Source: Ruminococcus_C sp963590855 (GTDB lineage: Bacteria; Bacillota; Clostridia; Oscillospirales; Ruminococcaceae). Taken from it: a DNA stretch of 64,000 bases. The notes under the pieces are model-generated. The model was not told the origin of the DNA. It ran no database searches and saw nothing but the letters and a program-made list of their open reading frames with translations. This document shows positions 24,698 through 33,209 of the stretch, one piece after another (the stretch's first letter is position 1; each line of letters starts with the position of its first letter). Both the position numbers and the translations under genes were made by a program. Location of the stretch: contig CAVAQT010000015.1 in assembly GCA_963590855.1 (NCBI GenBank), forward strand, positions 3,115 through 67,114, read 5' to 3'.

Positions 24698-25711
24698 TTA
24701 ATTTCGCGGCTTTTTCGGCTCTTTCCGGTCGGGATGCTCCGGTTTTTTGGCAGCCTGGCGTCGTTCCGCCGCTTCATAGGCGCGGATGATGTCCTGCACC
24801 AGCTTATGGCGCACCACGTCCCGGTTGGTAAACTCGCAGACCGCGATGTCATCCACCTTTCGCAGGATGCGCGAGGCGATGACCAGACCGCTTTTCTGCT
24901 TGTCCGGCAGGTCGATCTGGGTAGTGTCGCCGGTGATGACCATGCGGCTGCCGTCGCCCAGACGGGTGAGGAACATCTTCATCTGTTCCCCGGTGGTGTT
25001 CTGCGCCTCGTCCAGGATGATAAAGGCGTTGTCCAGGGTGCGTCCGCGCATATACGCCAGCGGTGCGACCTCGATGGAGCCGCGTTCCAGCTGACGCTGA
25101 AACGCCTCAGCGCCCAGCATCTCAAACAGGCCGTCGTACAGCGGACGGAGATAAGGGTCTACCTTGTCCTGGAGATCGCCGGGCAGAAATCCCAGCTTTT
25201 CGCCGGCTTCTACCGCCGGACGGGTGAGGATGATGCGCTCGACCTCGTGACGGCGGAATGCCCGGACAGCCATCGCCACTGCCAGATAGGTCTTTCCGGT
25301 GCCGGCAGGGCCGATGCCGAACACGATGGTGTTCTCTGAAATGGCACGGATATAGCTGCGCTGTCCCACGGTACGGGTATGTACCGGCTTTCCGGATGCA
25401 GTCAGACAGACCGTATCATCGTCGGCGAGCTCTGCCAGCTGTCCGGCAGCACCCTCATCCACCATATCGGAGACATAGTGGATGGACTGAGGCGTGATGG
25501 CCTGACCCGACGCGATCATTTTCAGCAGGGCGGAGACTGCTCCGGCGGCAAGCTCTGCCGCAGCGCCGTCGCCCTGGATGCGCAGTTCATCACCACGGCA
25601 GATCATGCGGACATGATACCGTTGTTCCAACAGCTTGAGATTTTCATCAAAGCTGCCGCATAGTATCTGAAATTGGTTGGTATCCTGAATTTCGATCAAT
25701 CGTTCTGCCAT
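24698..25711 (-). CDS. phoH: PhoH-like ATPase
   Basis: The 337-residue cytoplasmic ATPase carries Walker A GIGPAGTGKTYLAVAMAV (about 128), Walker B AFIILDEAQNTTGEQMKMFLTR, and the SRMVITGDTTQIDLP and VRHKLVQDIIRAYE motifs of the PhoH family. An N-terminal KH-like domain precedes it. The C-terminus is a short basic tail. The family is associated with RNA metabolism and is nearly always found next to ybeY. It heads this gene group. Confidence 0.93.
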   Translation of the reverse strand: MAERLIEIQDTNQFQILCGSFDENLKLLEQRYHVRMICRGDELRIQGDGAAAELAAGAVSALLKMIASGQAITPQSIHYVSDMVDEGAAGQLAELADDDTVCLTASGKPVHTRTVGQRSYIRAISENTIVFGIGPAGTGKTYLAVAMAVRAFRRHEVERIILTRPAVEAGEKLGFLPGDLQDKVDPYLRPLYDGLFEMLGAEAFQRQLERGSIEVAPLAYMRGRTLDNAFIILDEAQNTTGEQMKMFLTRLGDGSRMVITGDTTQIDLPDKQKSGLVIASRILRKVDDIAVCEFTNRDVVRHKLVQDIIRAYEAAERRQAAKKPEHPDRKEPKKPRN

Positions 25712-25822
25712 TGCATGATCCGTTCCTTTCTTTGAAAACGCCTCGGCTCTGGAAGCGTCTTTCCTATATTATAGCATATTCCTTTTGAAATGTGAAACGG
25801 TATTCTTCTGTTTTAACAAAAA

Positions 25823-25858
25823 ATTCAGGAATCACCATAAATTTGGTGATTCCTGAAT
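25823..25858 (-). terminator. Strong intrinsic terminator after the kinase-like gene
   Basis: A perfect 14-bp stem (ATTCAGGAATCACC / GGTGATTCCTGAAT) with an 8-base loop, followed on the minus strand by TTTTTTGTT. Confidence 0.85.
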
Positions 25859-25921
25859 CAGACAGATCGATGATATGGGCCTTTTAGAACATGTTCCCAT
25901 AAAATGTCGGTGTATTGCAGC

Positions 25922-26998
25922 CTAATAAAAGCGATAGCCCGAAATATCAGACAAAAAGATCTGATAGGGCGAAAACATGCCGTCGTCAATGGCGGCGCGG
26001 CTGCTTTTCAGAGAGAGAAATTTCTCCGTTTCGCAGCAGGGGAAACGCAGCGTGTACTGTACCTCCTGTTCTGTCCGGGAGGTGAGCAGCACTGCGTTAT
26101 AGGCATCGCAGAATTGCTGCACGATCTGTTCCTCCGGGGTACGCAGTCCTGTGTGGTACAGCTGCTCTGCTTCGCTGTGCCGCCGGCTGAAGGATTCCGT
26201 CCCGTCCGGCGACGCGGTGCAGCACAGAAGGATCTTGTCGTCCTGTGCCTTTGCCTGCCAGGAGAGCCGGGCGGCTTCCGGACAGGCGCGGCGCATCAGC
26301 AGGATCAGGCAGAGCAGGCAGTTTTGCAGCCGCCGGCGGTTGACGCGTATGCAGAGCAGACGGTCTGTCTCCAGCCTGATGTGCATGGTGCGTCCCAGAA
26401 CATTTCGACACGATTCGACAAAATTCGACAATTCACGGTCAAGAAAAAGCGCCTCGCCGGAAATTTCACTTTTTTGGAAATATTTCAGCAGTTCCAGCTG
26501 GAGCAGGGAGGGACGCAGGAGACGGCAGCAGTTCCCCTGGATGATGTTCAGTTGTTCCAGCTGCTCTTCCAGCAGCATCCGGGAGTCGCCGCCGGATTCC
26601 TCCAGACTGTCATAGAGCGCGCTGACGGCGTTGGTGATGCCGAAGATCTTCTGCCGCACGGCGGCGATCCGGTTCTCTGCCTCCCGGTGCAGCTCCGGAC
26701 AGCTTCCGAAGATCTCGCCGGCGGAGGCGCTGCTGATCTGCACGAGGATCACGTCCTGCTGTCCGATGTGCCGGCTCTCCTGGCGGACACAGCAGAGCGC
26801 ACCGCCGCGGGGCAGCAGGAATGTGCCATTTTCCGGCGTGCCGTCCGGGGAGAAGCGGGGCAGCCGGTCTGCTTCCGGTTCGGCTGCGGCTCCGGCATCG
26901 TTGTGCCAGAGCAGCGTCCCGTCTGTCCCGTAGCACAGCACGGCGTCCTCTGTCTGCTGATACCATCGGCAGATCTGCTGAAAATCGTTTTGCTCCAT
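25922..26998 (-). CDS. Degenerate sensor-kinase-like protein
   Basis: The 358-residue soluble protein looks like a PAS sensor (residues 1-100, TEDAVLCYGTDGTLLWHND) joined to a helical dimerisation-like segment (about 105-190) and a C-terminal ATPase-like fold (VNRRRLQNCLLCLILLMRR to the end). It lacks the phospho-acceptor His, the N-box Asn and both glycine boxes, so it should not be an active histidine kinase. No response-regulator gene is near. It might be a regulatory scaffold, or a partner-switch-like protein. Single gene with its own terminator. The assignment is structural inference from pattern only. Confidence 0.4.
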   Translation of the reverse strand: MEQNDFQQICRWYQQTEDAVLCYGTDGTLLWHNDAGAAAEPEADRLPRFSPDGTPENGTFLLPRGGALCCVRQESRHIGQQDVILVQISSASAGEIFGSCPELHREAENRIAAVRQKIFGITNAVSALYDSLEESGGDSRMLLEEQLEQLNIIQGNCCRLLRPSLLQLELLKYFQKSEISGEALFLDRELSNFVESCRNVLGRTMHIRLETDRLLCIRVNRRRLQNCLLCLILLMRRACPEAARLSWQAKAQDDKILLCCTASPDGTESFSRRHSEAEQLYHTGLRTPEEQIVQQFCDAYNAVLLTSRTEQEVQYTLRFPCCETEKFLSLKSSRAAIDDGMFSPYQIFLSDISGYRFY

Positions 26999-27211
26999 CG
27001 GCGCTGGTTCCTCCTCACTGCATTCGCATTTGTCATTATTCTATGCTATTATTATACTACATATTTCAGAATAGGGAAATAAAAAAAGTGATAATTTTGT
27101 CTGCTTTTCAAACTTTGTGCATTATGCATAAAATGACAGGCTATTTTTTGCGGAAAACGTGGAAAATAAGAGAACTTGCCATAGTCGCCCCTGCTTTTTT
27201 TGCGAAAGTGC

Positions 27212-27240
27212 TTGAATTTTTCTGCGGAATGGTGTAAAAT
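27212..27240 (+). promoter_or_regulatory. Sigma-A promoter of gap
   Basis: TTGAAT 27212-27217 and TAAAAT 27235-27240, 17-base spacer. It gives an 80-nt untranslated leader. The 210 bases upstream of it, after the kinase-like gene's start, show no other gene. Confidence 0.65.
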
Positions 27241-27328
27241 AGAGTTATCAAGGAATCACTGGGGCAAAATCGGGCGCTGTCCGGGGATGTATATCAGTGC
27301 TTTCTAAAATATTAGGAGGTAATTTCCA

Positions 27329-28366
27329 ATGTCAGTTAAAGTTGCTATTAATGGTTTTGGCCGTATCGGCCGTCTCGCATTCCGCCAGATGTTCGGCGCA
27401 GAGGGCTATGAGGTTGTTGCAATCAACGACCTGACTAAGCCGTCTATGCTGGCTCACCTGCTGAAGTATGATACCGCACAGGGCGGTTATGCAGGCAAGA
27501 TCGGTGAGAACAAGCACACTGTTTCTGCTGATGACGAGGCTGGTACCATCACTGTTGACGGTAAGACTCTGAAGATCTATGCAAAGGCTAACGCAGCAGA
27601 GCTGCCGTGGGGCGAGATCGGTGTTGACGTTGTTCTGGAGTGCACTGGTTTCTACACCTCTAAGGCTAAGGCACAGGCTCACATCGATGCAGGTGCAAAG
27701 AAGGTCGTTATCTCTGCTCCGGCTGGCAACGATCTGCCGACTATCGTTTACAATGTAAACCACAACACTCTGACTGCTGATGACAAGATCATCTCCGCAG
27801 CTTCCTGCACCACCAACTGCCTGGCTCCGATGGCTAAGGCTCTGAATGACTATGCTCCGATCCAGAGCGGTATCATGAGCACCATTCACGCTTACACCGG
27901 CGATCAGATGATCCTGGACGGCCCGCACAGAAAGGGTGACCTGAGAAGAGCAAGAGCTGGCGCAGCTAACATCGTTCCGAACTCCACCGGTGCTGCAAAG
28001 GCAATCGGTCTGGTTATTCCGGAACTGAACGGCAAGCTGATCGGTTCTGCACAGCGTGTACCGGTTCCGACTGGTTCTACCACAATCCTGACTGCTGTTG
28101 TTAAGGGCACAGACGTAACTGTTGACGGCATCAATGCTGCTATGAAGGCTGCTGCTACTGAGTCCTATGGCTACAACGAAGAGCCGATCGTATCTTCTGA
28201 CGTTATCGGCATGAAGTATGGTTCTCTGTTCGATGCAACTCAGACCATGGTTTCCAAGATCGCTGATGATCTGTATGAAGTACAGGTTGTTTCTTGGTAT
28301 GACAACGAGAACAGCTACACCAGCCAGATGGTTCGCACCATCAAGTTCTTCGCTGAACTGGCATAA
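27329..28366 (+). CDS. gap: Glyceraldehyde-3-phosphate dehydrogenase
   Basis: This central glycolytic enzyme of 345 residues oxidises glyceraldehyde-3-phosphate with NAD+ and phosphate. VKVAINGFGRIGRLAFRQ forms the NAD site. ISAASCTTNCLAPMAKAL carries the catalytic Cys, and the partner His follows in STIHAYTGDQ. The codon choice is strongly biased (GCT, GGT, AAG, CTG, GTT) compared with neighbours, as expected for a very highly expressed gene. It has AGGAGGT before the start and its own promoter and terminator. Confidence 0.97.
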   Translation: MSVKVAINGFGRIGRLAFRQMFGAEGYEVVAINDLTKPSMLAHLLKYDTAQGGYAGKIGENKHTVSADDEAGTITVDGKTLKIYAKANAAELPWGEIGVDVVLECTGFYTSKAKAQAHIDAGAKKVVISAPAGNDLPTIVYNVNHNTLTADDKIISAASCTTNCLAPMAKALNDYAPIQSGIMSTIHAYTGDQMILDGPHRKGDLRRARAGAANIVPNSTGAAKAIGLVIPELNGKLIGSAQRVPVPTGSTTILTAVVKGTDVTVDGINAAMKAAATESYGYNEEPIVSSDVIGMKYGSLFDATQTMVSKIADDLYEVQVVSWYDNENSYTSQMVRTIKFFAELA

Positions 28367-28421
28367 GTTTACGCTGGATTCTCGCAGACAGAGTGTTCTC
28401 TGTCACTGAGTTTGCAAAAGA

Positions 28422-28456
28422 AAGCGGTATGGCGGTTTCGTCATGCCGCTTTTTTG
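28422..28456 (+). terminator. Intrinsic terminator of gap
   Basis: AAGCGGTATG pairs with CATGCCGCTT (one G-T pair), followed by TTTTGC. Confidence 0.75.
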
Positions 28457-28513
28457 CATACCTGCACCCGACGGGACATATACTATCCAAAAACGATCCG
28501 GGAGGGATATGTT

Positions 28514-28987
28514 ATGAAAAAGCGCAGTGTGACAGAACTTTTGATCTTTGTGGTATCTGCGGAACTGGTCGGGGCGCTGTCGGGGATTCTGGCAGGGAAT
28601 ATGAAGCAGTTTTATCAGAGCCTGGAAAAACCGCCGCTTTCACCGCCGGGCTGGCTGTTTCCTGTGATGTGGAGCATCTTGTATGCCGTCATGGGGATCA
28701 GCGTATATCTCATCTACCGTGCTGATGCGGAAAAGAAACAGACCATATGGGCATATCTTTGGTACGGGGCACAGCTGGGGCTGAACTTCTTGTGGAGCAT
28801 CGTCTTTTTCCGGTTTCATGCCATCGATGCGGCGCTGGTGGTGGTCTTGCTGCTGATCGGTGCAGTCATAGGCATGATCGTGACGTTTTGGCGCATTCGT
28901 CCGGCAGCAGGGTGGCTGAATCTGCCCTATTTGGCGTGGCTGCTGTTTGCTGCCTATCTCAATTTCGGCGTAATGCTGCTCAATTAA
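28514..28987 (+). CDS. tspO: TspO/MBR family membrane protein
   Basis: The 157-residue protein has the five-helix TspO fold. Diagnostic segments are WYQ-like MKQFYQSLEKPPLSPPGWLF, PVMWSILYAVMGIS, and LNFLWSIVFF, with WLNLPYLAWLLFAAYLNFGV at the end. TspO proteins bind tetrapyrroles and act in stress or porphyrin handling. The ATG at 28514 follows GGAGGG by six bases. Single gene with a downstream terminator. Confidence 0.92.
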   Translation: MKKRSVTELLIFVVSAELVGALSGILAGNMKQFYQSLEKPPLSPPGWLFPVMWSILYAVMGISVYLIYRADAEKKQTIWAYLWYGAQLGLNFLWSIVFFRFHAIDAALVVVLLLIGAVIGMIVTFWRIRPAAGWLNLPYLAWLLFAAYLNFGVMLLN

Positions 28988-29050
28988 CACCTATTTTCAG
29001 GAAGATGAAATGCGATTTTTTATGGGAACATGCTCCGTTTTTTCTTGGGA

Positions 29051-29094
29051 AAGCAGACCAGACCGTTTTTTTGCGGCAAGGTCTGCTTTTTTTG
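29051..29094 (+). terminator. Intrinsic terminator of tspO
   Basis: AAGCAGACC pairs with GGTCTGCTT, followed by TTTTTTG. Confidence 0.75.
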
Positions 29095-29104
29095 TCAAAA
29101 TCAA

Positions 29105-29134
29105 TTGACGAGCTTTGGGAAAATGTGTTATAAT
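29105..29134 (+). promoter_or_regulatory. Sigma-A promoter of the LRR-dockerin operon
   Basis: TTGACG 29105-29110 and TATAAT 29129-29134, 18-base spacer. The 75-nt leader contains a CCGCATAGAG / CTTTGTGCGG hairpin (29161-29193) just before the ribosome site. Its ends resemble the terminal sequence of the MITE-like repeat at 17843. Confidence 0.7.
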
Positions 29135-29210
29135 AAAAATAATCATAATCTTTACAATACCGCATAGAGCGCACCTCACGGCTTTGTGCGGCAGAAAGGA
29201 GGGAGGTACA

Positions 29211-30629
29211 TTGCGCAGGGTATGGCAGCGCAGCACCGCGTGTTTGCTGGTGCTGTCGCTGATCGTGACATGTCTTTCCGGGTTTGGCGGACTTTCGGTT
29301 TCAGCGGAGAACCCGGAGTGGAAGGTCTATCAGGATGCCATCTATTATATGATAACGCCCCAGAACGAGGTGACCATTAAAGGCGCTCGTCCGGCAATAA
29401 CAGAAACAGAGATCCCGGCAGAACTGGACGGCTGCCCGGTGACGGAAATAGCAGGCTATGCCTTTAAGGACTGTACCCGGCTGAAACGGGCTGTCTTGCC
29501 GGACAGCATCCGAAAGATCGGCGAGTTTGCCTTCATGGACTGCACCCGGCTGGAAGAACTGGTCATTCCTGACACGGTCACCCAGATCGGCGGCGGCATT
29601 GCAAACGGTACGCCGTGGCTGGCATCTCAGGCAGATGATTTTGTCATTGCCGGACAGGGTATCCTGTTGGCATATCAAGGCGAAAAGAGCAGCGTGACGG
29701 TACCGGACAGTGTGCGCGTCATCGGCGGTTATGCGTTCGACAGCTGCCGTACTGTGCAGCGTGTGACGCTTCCGGCATCGGTGCAGTCCATCGACGGCTT
29801 TGCCTTTGTCAATTGCAGCAATTTGCAGAAGATACAGCTTGCAGACGGACTGGAGACCATTGAGCAGTATGCTTTTCACTGGTGTACTTCCCTGACGGAA
29901 ATAGAGATGCCTGACACGGTAAAGACGGTGGGAAACCATGCGTTCAGCTATTGCAAGGCACTGCGGAAGGTGACGCTTTCTCCGCAGCTGACACAGATCA
30001 CCAATGCCATGTTCCAGGGCTGCAATGTGCTGGAGGAGATCACGCTGCCGGACAGTGTGACGGTGATCGCAAGCACGGCGTTTGACGGCTGTGCGGCGCT
30101 GCAAAAGCTAGTGCTGCCGGAAACGGTGGAGGAGATCGGCGCAGGCGCATTTTCCGGCTGTACCGGGCTGCAGTGGCTCACCATTCTGAATCCGGCGTGC
30201 CGGATCTCGGATACGGAACAGACACTGCCGAAAAATGTTCCGGTCAGCAGCTATGTTGAATCCACTGCCCACATTTTTTCCCAGAAGTACACCCACCGGT
30301 TTTTGCCGCTGGACAGAATGTGCGGCGATATCAACGGCGATCAGGAAGTGAATGCCATGGATGTTTCGCTGCTGCTGACCTATAGCGCAAAGGCAGGCGC
30401 AGGACTTCCGGCGGAGCTGGATGACATTGAACAGTATTGTGCCGACTATGACGAAAACGGCATCATCAATGCCGCGGACGCCAGTGCGCTCCTCGTCTAT
30501 ATCGCGAGAGAGGGCGTCGGGCTTTCAGAAGCAAAATCAGAAGAATGGCGGATTGAGAAAGGAGTGCTTCTGCATGCAGAAGAAAAAATGGAGGCGGATC
30601 ACAGCTTGTCTGACGGCATGCTGTCTTAG
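29211..30629 (+). CDS. Secreted BspA-type leucine-rich-repeat protein with dockerin
   Basis: The likely start is TTG 29211, preceded by AAAGGAGGGAGG; it gives a proper signal peptide (ACLLVLSLIVTCLSGFG). The 472-residue product has about eight LRR_5/BspA repeats (pattern ITEIAGYAFKDCTRLKRAVL, IRKIGEFAFMDCTRLEELVI). The C-terminus is a dockerin: GDINGDQEVNAMDVSLLLTY and DYDENGIINAADASALLVYI. BspA repeats mediate binding to host or other surfaces. The dockerin would tether it to a cohesin. The last 56 bases overlap the start of the next gene of the same type. Confidence 0.83.
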   Translation: MRRVWQRSTACLLVLSLIVTCLSGFGGLSVSAENPEWKVYQDAIYYMITPQNEVTIKGARPAITETEIPAELDGCPVTEIAGYAFKDCTRLKRAVLPDSIRKIGEFAFMDCTRLEELVIPDTVTQIGGGIANGTPWLASQADDFVIAGQGILLAYQGEKSSVTVPDSVRVIGGYAFDSCRTVQRVTLPASVQSIDGFAFVNCSNLQKIQLADGLETIEQYAFHWCTSLTEIEMPDTVKTVGNHAFSYCKALRKVTLSPQLTQITNAMFQGCNVLEEITLPDSVTVIASTAFDGCAALQKLVLPETVEEIGAGAFSGCTGLQWLTILNPACRISDTEQTLPKNVPVSSYVESTAHIFSQKYTHRFLPLDRMCGDINGDQEVNAMDVSLLLTYSAKAGAGLPAELDDIEQYCADYDENGIINAADASALLVYIAREGVGLSEAKSEEWRIEKGVLLHAEEKMEADHSLSDGMLS

Positions 30630-33132
30630 TGTTTTTTGCCTCTTTGGTGCTGTGGGGGGAGCCGCAGCCGCTGAAACAGGATCGGATCCCGCATCCTCTG
30701 CGGAATATCTCGCAAACGGCATCTGGTATACGCTGGATGTGATCGGAAACGCAACGGCAGTCGGTGCGGAAAAAACAGACGCAGAAACGCTGGTGATTCC
30801 AGAGACGGTGGACGGACACCCGGTGATCTCCATCGCGGAAAACGGCTTTTGCGAGATGAATGACCTGCGGACGGTGACCATTCCGGCAACGGTCACTACC
30901 ATGGGGAAAGGTGCATTTTCCGGGTGCAGTCTGCTGCATGAAGTCGCCGGCGGAGAAAGTCTCGAACAGGTGGGCACAGATGTTCTGGCAGAGACGCAGT
31001 GGCGCTCTGACCGCGCCCTAACTGTGGCTGTGATCGGTGACCGGGCCGCGGTTGCTGTGCCGGAGAATCAGGAAGAGGTGACGATTCCGGATGGCGTAAC
31101 TGTGCTGGCAGACGGTCTGTTTGTGGATCATGTTTCTCTGAAGCATGTGTCCCTGCCGGATAGCCTGGTCAATATTGGGGAATGCTGCTTTTCCGGCTGC
31201 ACCGGGCTGGAGGATATCCAGCTGCCCAGCGGCATTCGGGAGATCCGGGAAGAGGCATTTTTCGGATGCAGTTCTCTTACTAAGGTAGAACTCCCGGTAT
31301 CTCTGCTGCATTTGGGCAGCTGGGCGTTTTATGGCTGTGATCTTTTGGAATCGGTACAGTTCGGCAATCAGCTGCGCAGCATCGGTGAATTTGCCTTTCA
31401 GGACTGCACTTCGCTGCGCATGGCAGTTTTGCCGGAGTCGCTGTCAAAGCTGGGGAACAATGCGTTCAGCGGCTGTACGGCAATGACCATGGCGCTGATC
31501 CAGGGCAGCCTGGAGACCATCCCTTCTTATGCGTTTTACGGCTGCTATGCCCTGGAATATGTGATGATGTCGGATGATATCCTTCAGATCGGTCAGAGTG
31601 CATTCAGCAGCTGCACTTCGCTGCGCAGTCTTTCCTTGTCCGGTCACCTGCAAAAGATCGGGGCTTATGCCTTTTCTATGTGCACCAATCTGACGAACCT
31701 GAGTTTGCCGGAATCGGTGGCAAATGTGGGAAAGGATGCCTTTTTCAACACCGGCTGGATGACCATGCAGTCCGGCAGCTGGAAGGTGTGCGACGGCGTA
31801 TTGCTGAAATATACCGGTGAAGCGAGCACCATTATGATACCGCCCACCGTTCGGGTCATCAGCAGCGGATTTCTGGCGAACCAGACCAATGTGACAGAGG
31901 TGACCCTCCCTGTGGGCATGGAAACGATCGCGCCCGGCACGTTCCAGGGCTGTGAGACCATCGAGACCGTGCACCTGCGGGATACGATCACCAGCATCGG
32001 AAGAGCAGCTTTTCAGGACTGCATTGCTCTGAAAGCTGTAACAGATATGGAGCATGTGCAGGAGATCGGAAGCAACGCTTTTGACGGCTGTATTGCGCTG
32101 AAAACAATGCAGCTCCCGGATACGCTGACGGAGATCGGCGAAGAGGCGTTCCGGGACTGCACCAGCCTGACAAATGTGCATATCCCTGCCGGGCTGACAG
32201 TGCTTTCAGACCGCGCATTTCTGCACTGTACCTCTCTGGAAACCGGAGAGGACAGCGTGGCACTGGAAAATACCGCGTTAGAGAGCATCGGGATGCAGAC
32301 CTTTGCGGACTGCGCCAGCCTGAAAGAACTGACCTTTCCGGCGAGTCTGCGCACCATTGCGGCGAACAGCTTCTTCGGATGCAGCACCATGCAGGTGACG
32401 TTCCTGGGTGATGCGTATACCATTCCGGATACCGCAGAGGTGTTTCCGGAGGGCTCTGTGCTCCTCGGCAAAAAGGATTCTGCGGCAGAACAGTATGCGG
32501 CGAAGTATGGTCTGGCATTCCGGGAGATCGCGTCCGTGCCGGAAACCACGACGACTACCACTACCGTCACGGCGTGGGAAACCACGGAGACTACGGCAGT
32601 CACAACGCAGAGTGCGGTGAATACCACTGCGAGCATGACGCTGCCGTCGTTTATCACTGCCAGCACTACGACCACGACGACTGCGACAGCTGCGACAGAA
32701 ACCGTGGCGGAAAGCACGACAACGACCATGGAAACCACCAGTTCTTCGGGCGGCGGCGCATCGGCATCTGAGACAAGCAGCGCGTCGTCCGACACATGGA
32801 CGCAGACCACGGAGACAACACAGACAACCGAAACATCGACAACTTTTGTCACCACGGATACCACATCCACAGAAGAGCCGATTGCCGCAGGAGATGCCGA
32901 TCAGGACGGCAGGATCAGTGCGGCAGATGCGGCGCTGATCCTGATGGTGAGCGCCCGGATGAATGTGGGATATGATGTTCTGGCGGACGGTACTGTGACC
33001 CAGGAGATCCTGGCGTGCATGGATGTCAACCGGGACGGCAGCGTGGATTCCCTGGATGCGGCGCTTGTGCTGCGGTACAGTGCGATGGAGTCGGTAGGGC
33101 TGCAGCCTGAACCATTGGGGCTCGCGGAATAA
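30574..33132 (+). CDS. Large secreted BspA-type LRR protein with Thr-rich linker and dockerin
   Basis: The 852-residue product starts at ATG 30574 with AAAGGAG nine bases upstream, inside the preceding gene. Signal peptide to about residue 33 (ending GGAAAAETG), then about 20 BspA/LRR_5 repeats of the form LESVQFGNQLRSIGEFAFQDC through residue 650. A linker of about 100 residues made mostly of Thr, Glu and Ser follows, then a C-terminal dockerin (GDADQDGRISAADAALILM, CMDVNRDGSVDSLDAALVL). With its neighbour it forms a two-gene surface-protein operon. Likely ligand-binding component of a cohesin-dockerin complex. Function inferred. Confidence 0.83.
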   Translation: MQKKKWRRITACLTACCLSVFCLFGAVGGAAAAETGSDPASSAEYLANGIWYTLDVIGNATAVGAEKTDAETLVIPETVDGHPVISIAENGFCEMNDLRTVTIPATVTTMGKGAFSGCSLLHEVAGGESLEQVGTDVLAETQWRSDRALTVAVIGDRAAVAVPENQEEVTIPDGVTVLADGLFVDHVSLKHVSLPDSLVNIGECCFSGCTGLEDIQLPSGIREIREEAFFGCSSLTKVELPVSLLHLGSWAFYGCDLLESVQFGNQLRSIGEFAFQDCTSLRMAVLPESLSKLGNNAFSGCTAMTMALIQGSLETIPSYAFYGCYALEYVMMSDDILQIGQSAFSSCTSLRSLSLSGHLQKIGAYAFSMCTNLTNLSLPESVANVGKDAFFNTGWMTMQSGSWKVCDGVLLKYTGEASTIMIPPTVRVISSGFLANQTNVTEVTLPVGMETIAPGTFQGCETIETVHLRDTITSIGRAAFQDCIALKAVTDMEHVQEIGSNAFDGCIALKTMQLPDTLTEIGEEAFRDCTSLTNVHIPAGLTVLSDRAFLHCTSLETGEDSVALENTALESIGMQTFADCASLKELTFPASLRTIAANSFFGCSTMQVTFLGDAYTIPDTAEVFPEGSVLLGKKDSAAEQYAAKYGLAFREIASVPETTTTTTTVTAWETTETTAVTTQSAVNTTASMTLPSFITASTTTTTTATAATETVAESTTTTMETTSSSGGGASASETSSASSDTWTQTTETTQTTETSTTFVTTDTTSTEEPIAAGDADQDGRISAADAALILMVSARMNVGYDVLADGTVTQEILACMDVNRDGSVDSLDAALVLRYSAMESVGLQPEPLGLAE

Positions 33133-33209
33133 GACTTTGCGCGCGATCTGACGAAAAATCGAAACAGGCAGCACTGCCTGAGAAAACAAAAATCATGGAG
33201 GATGACTTT

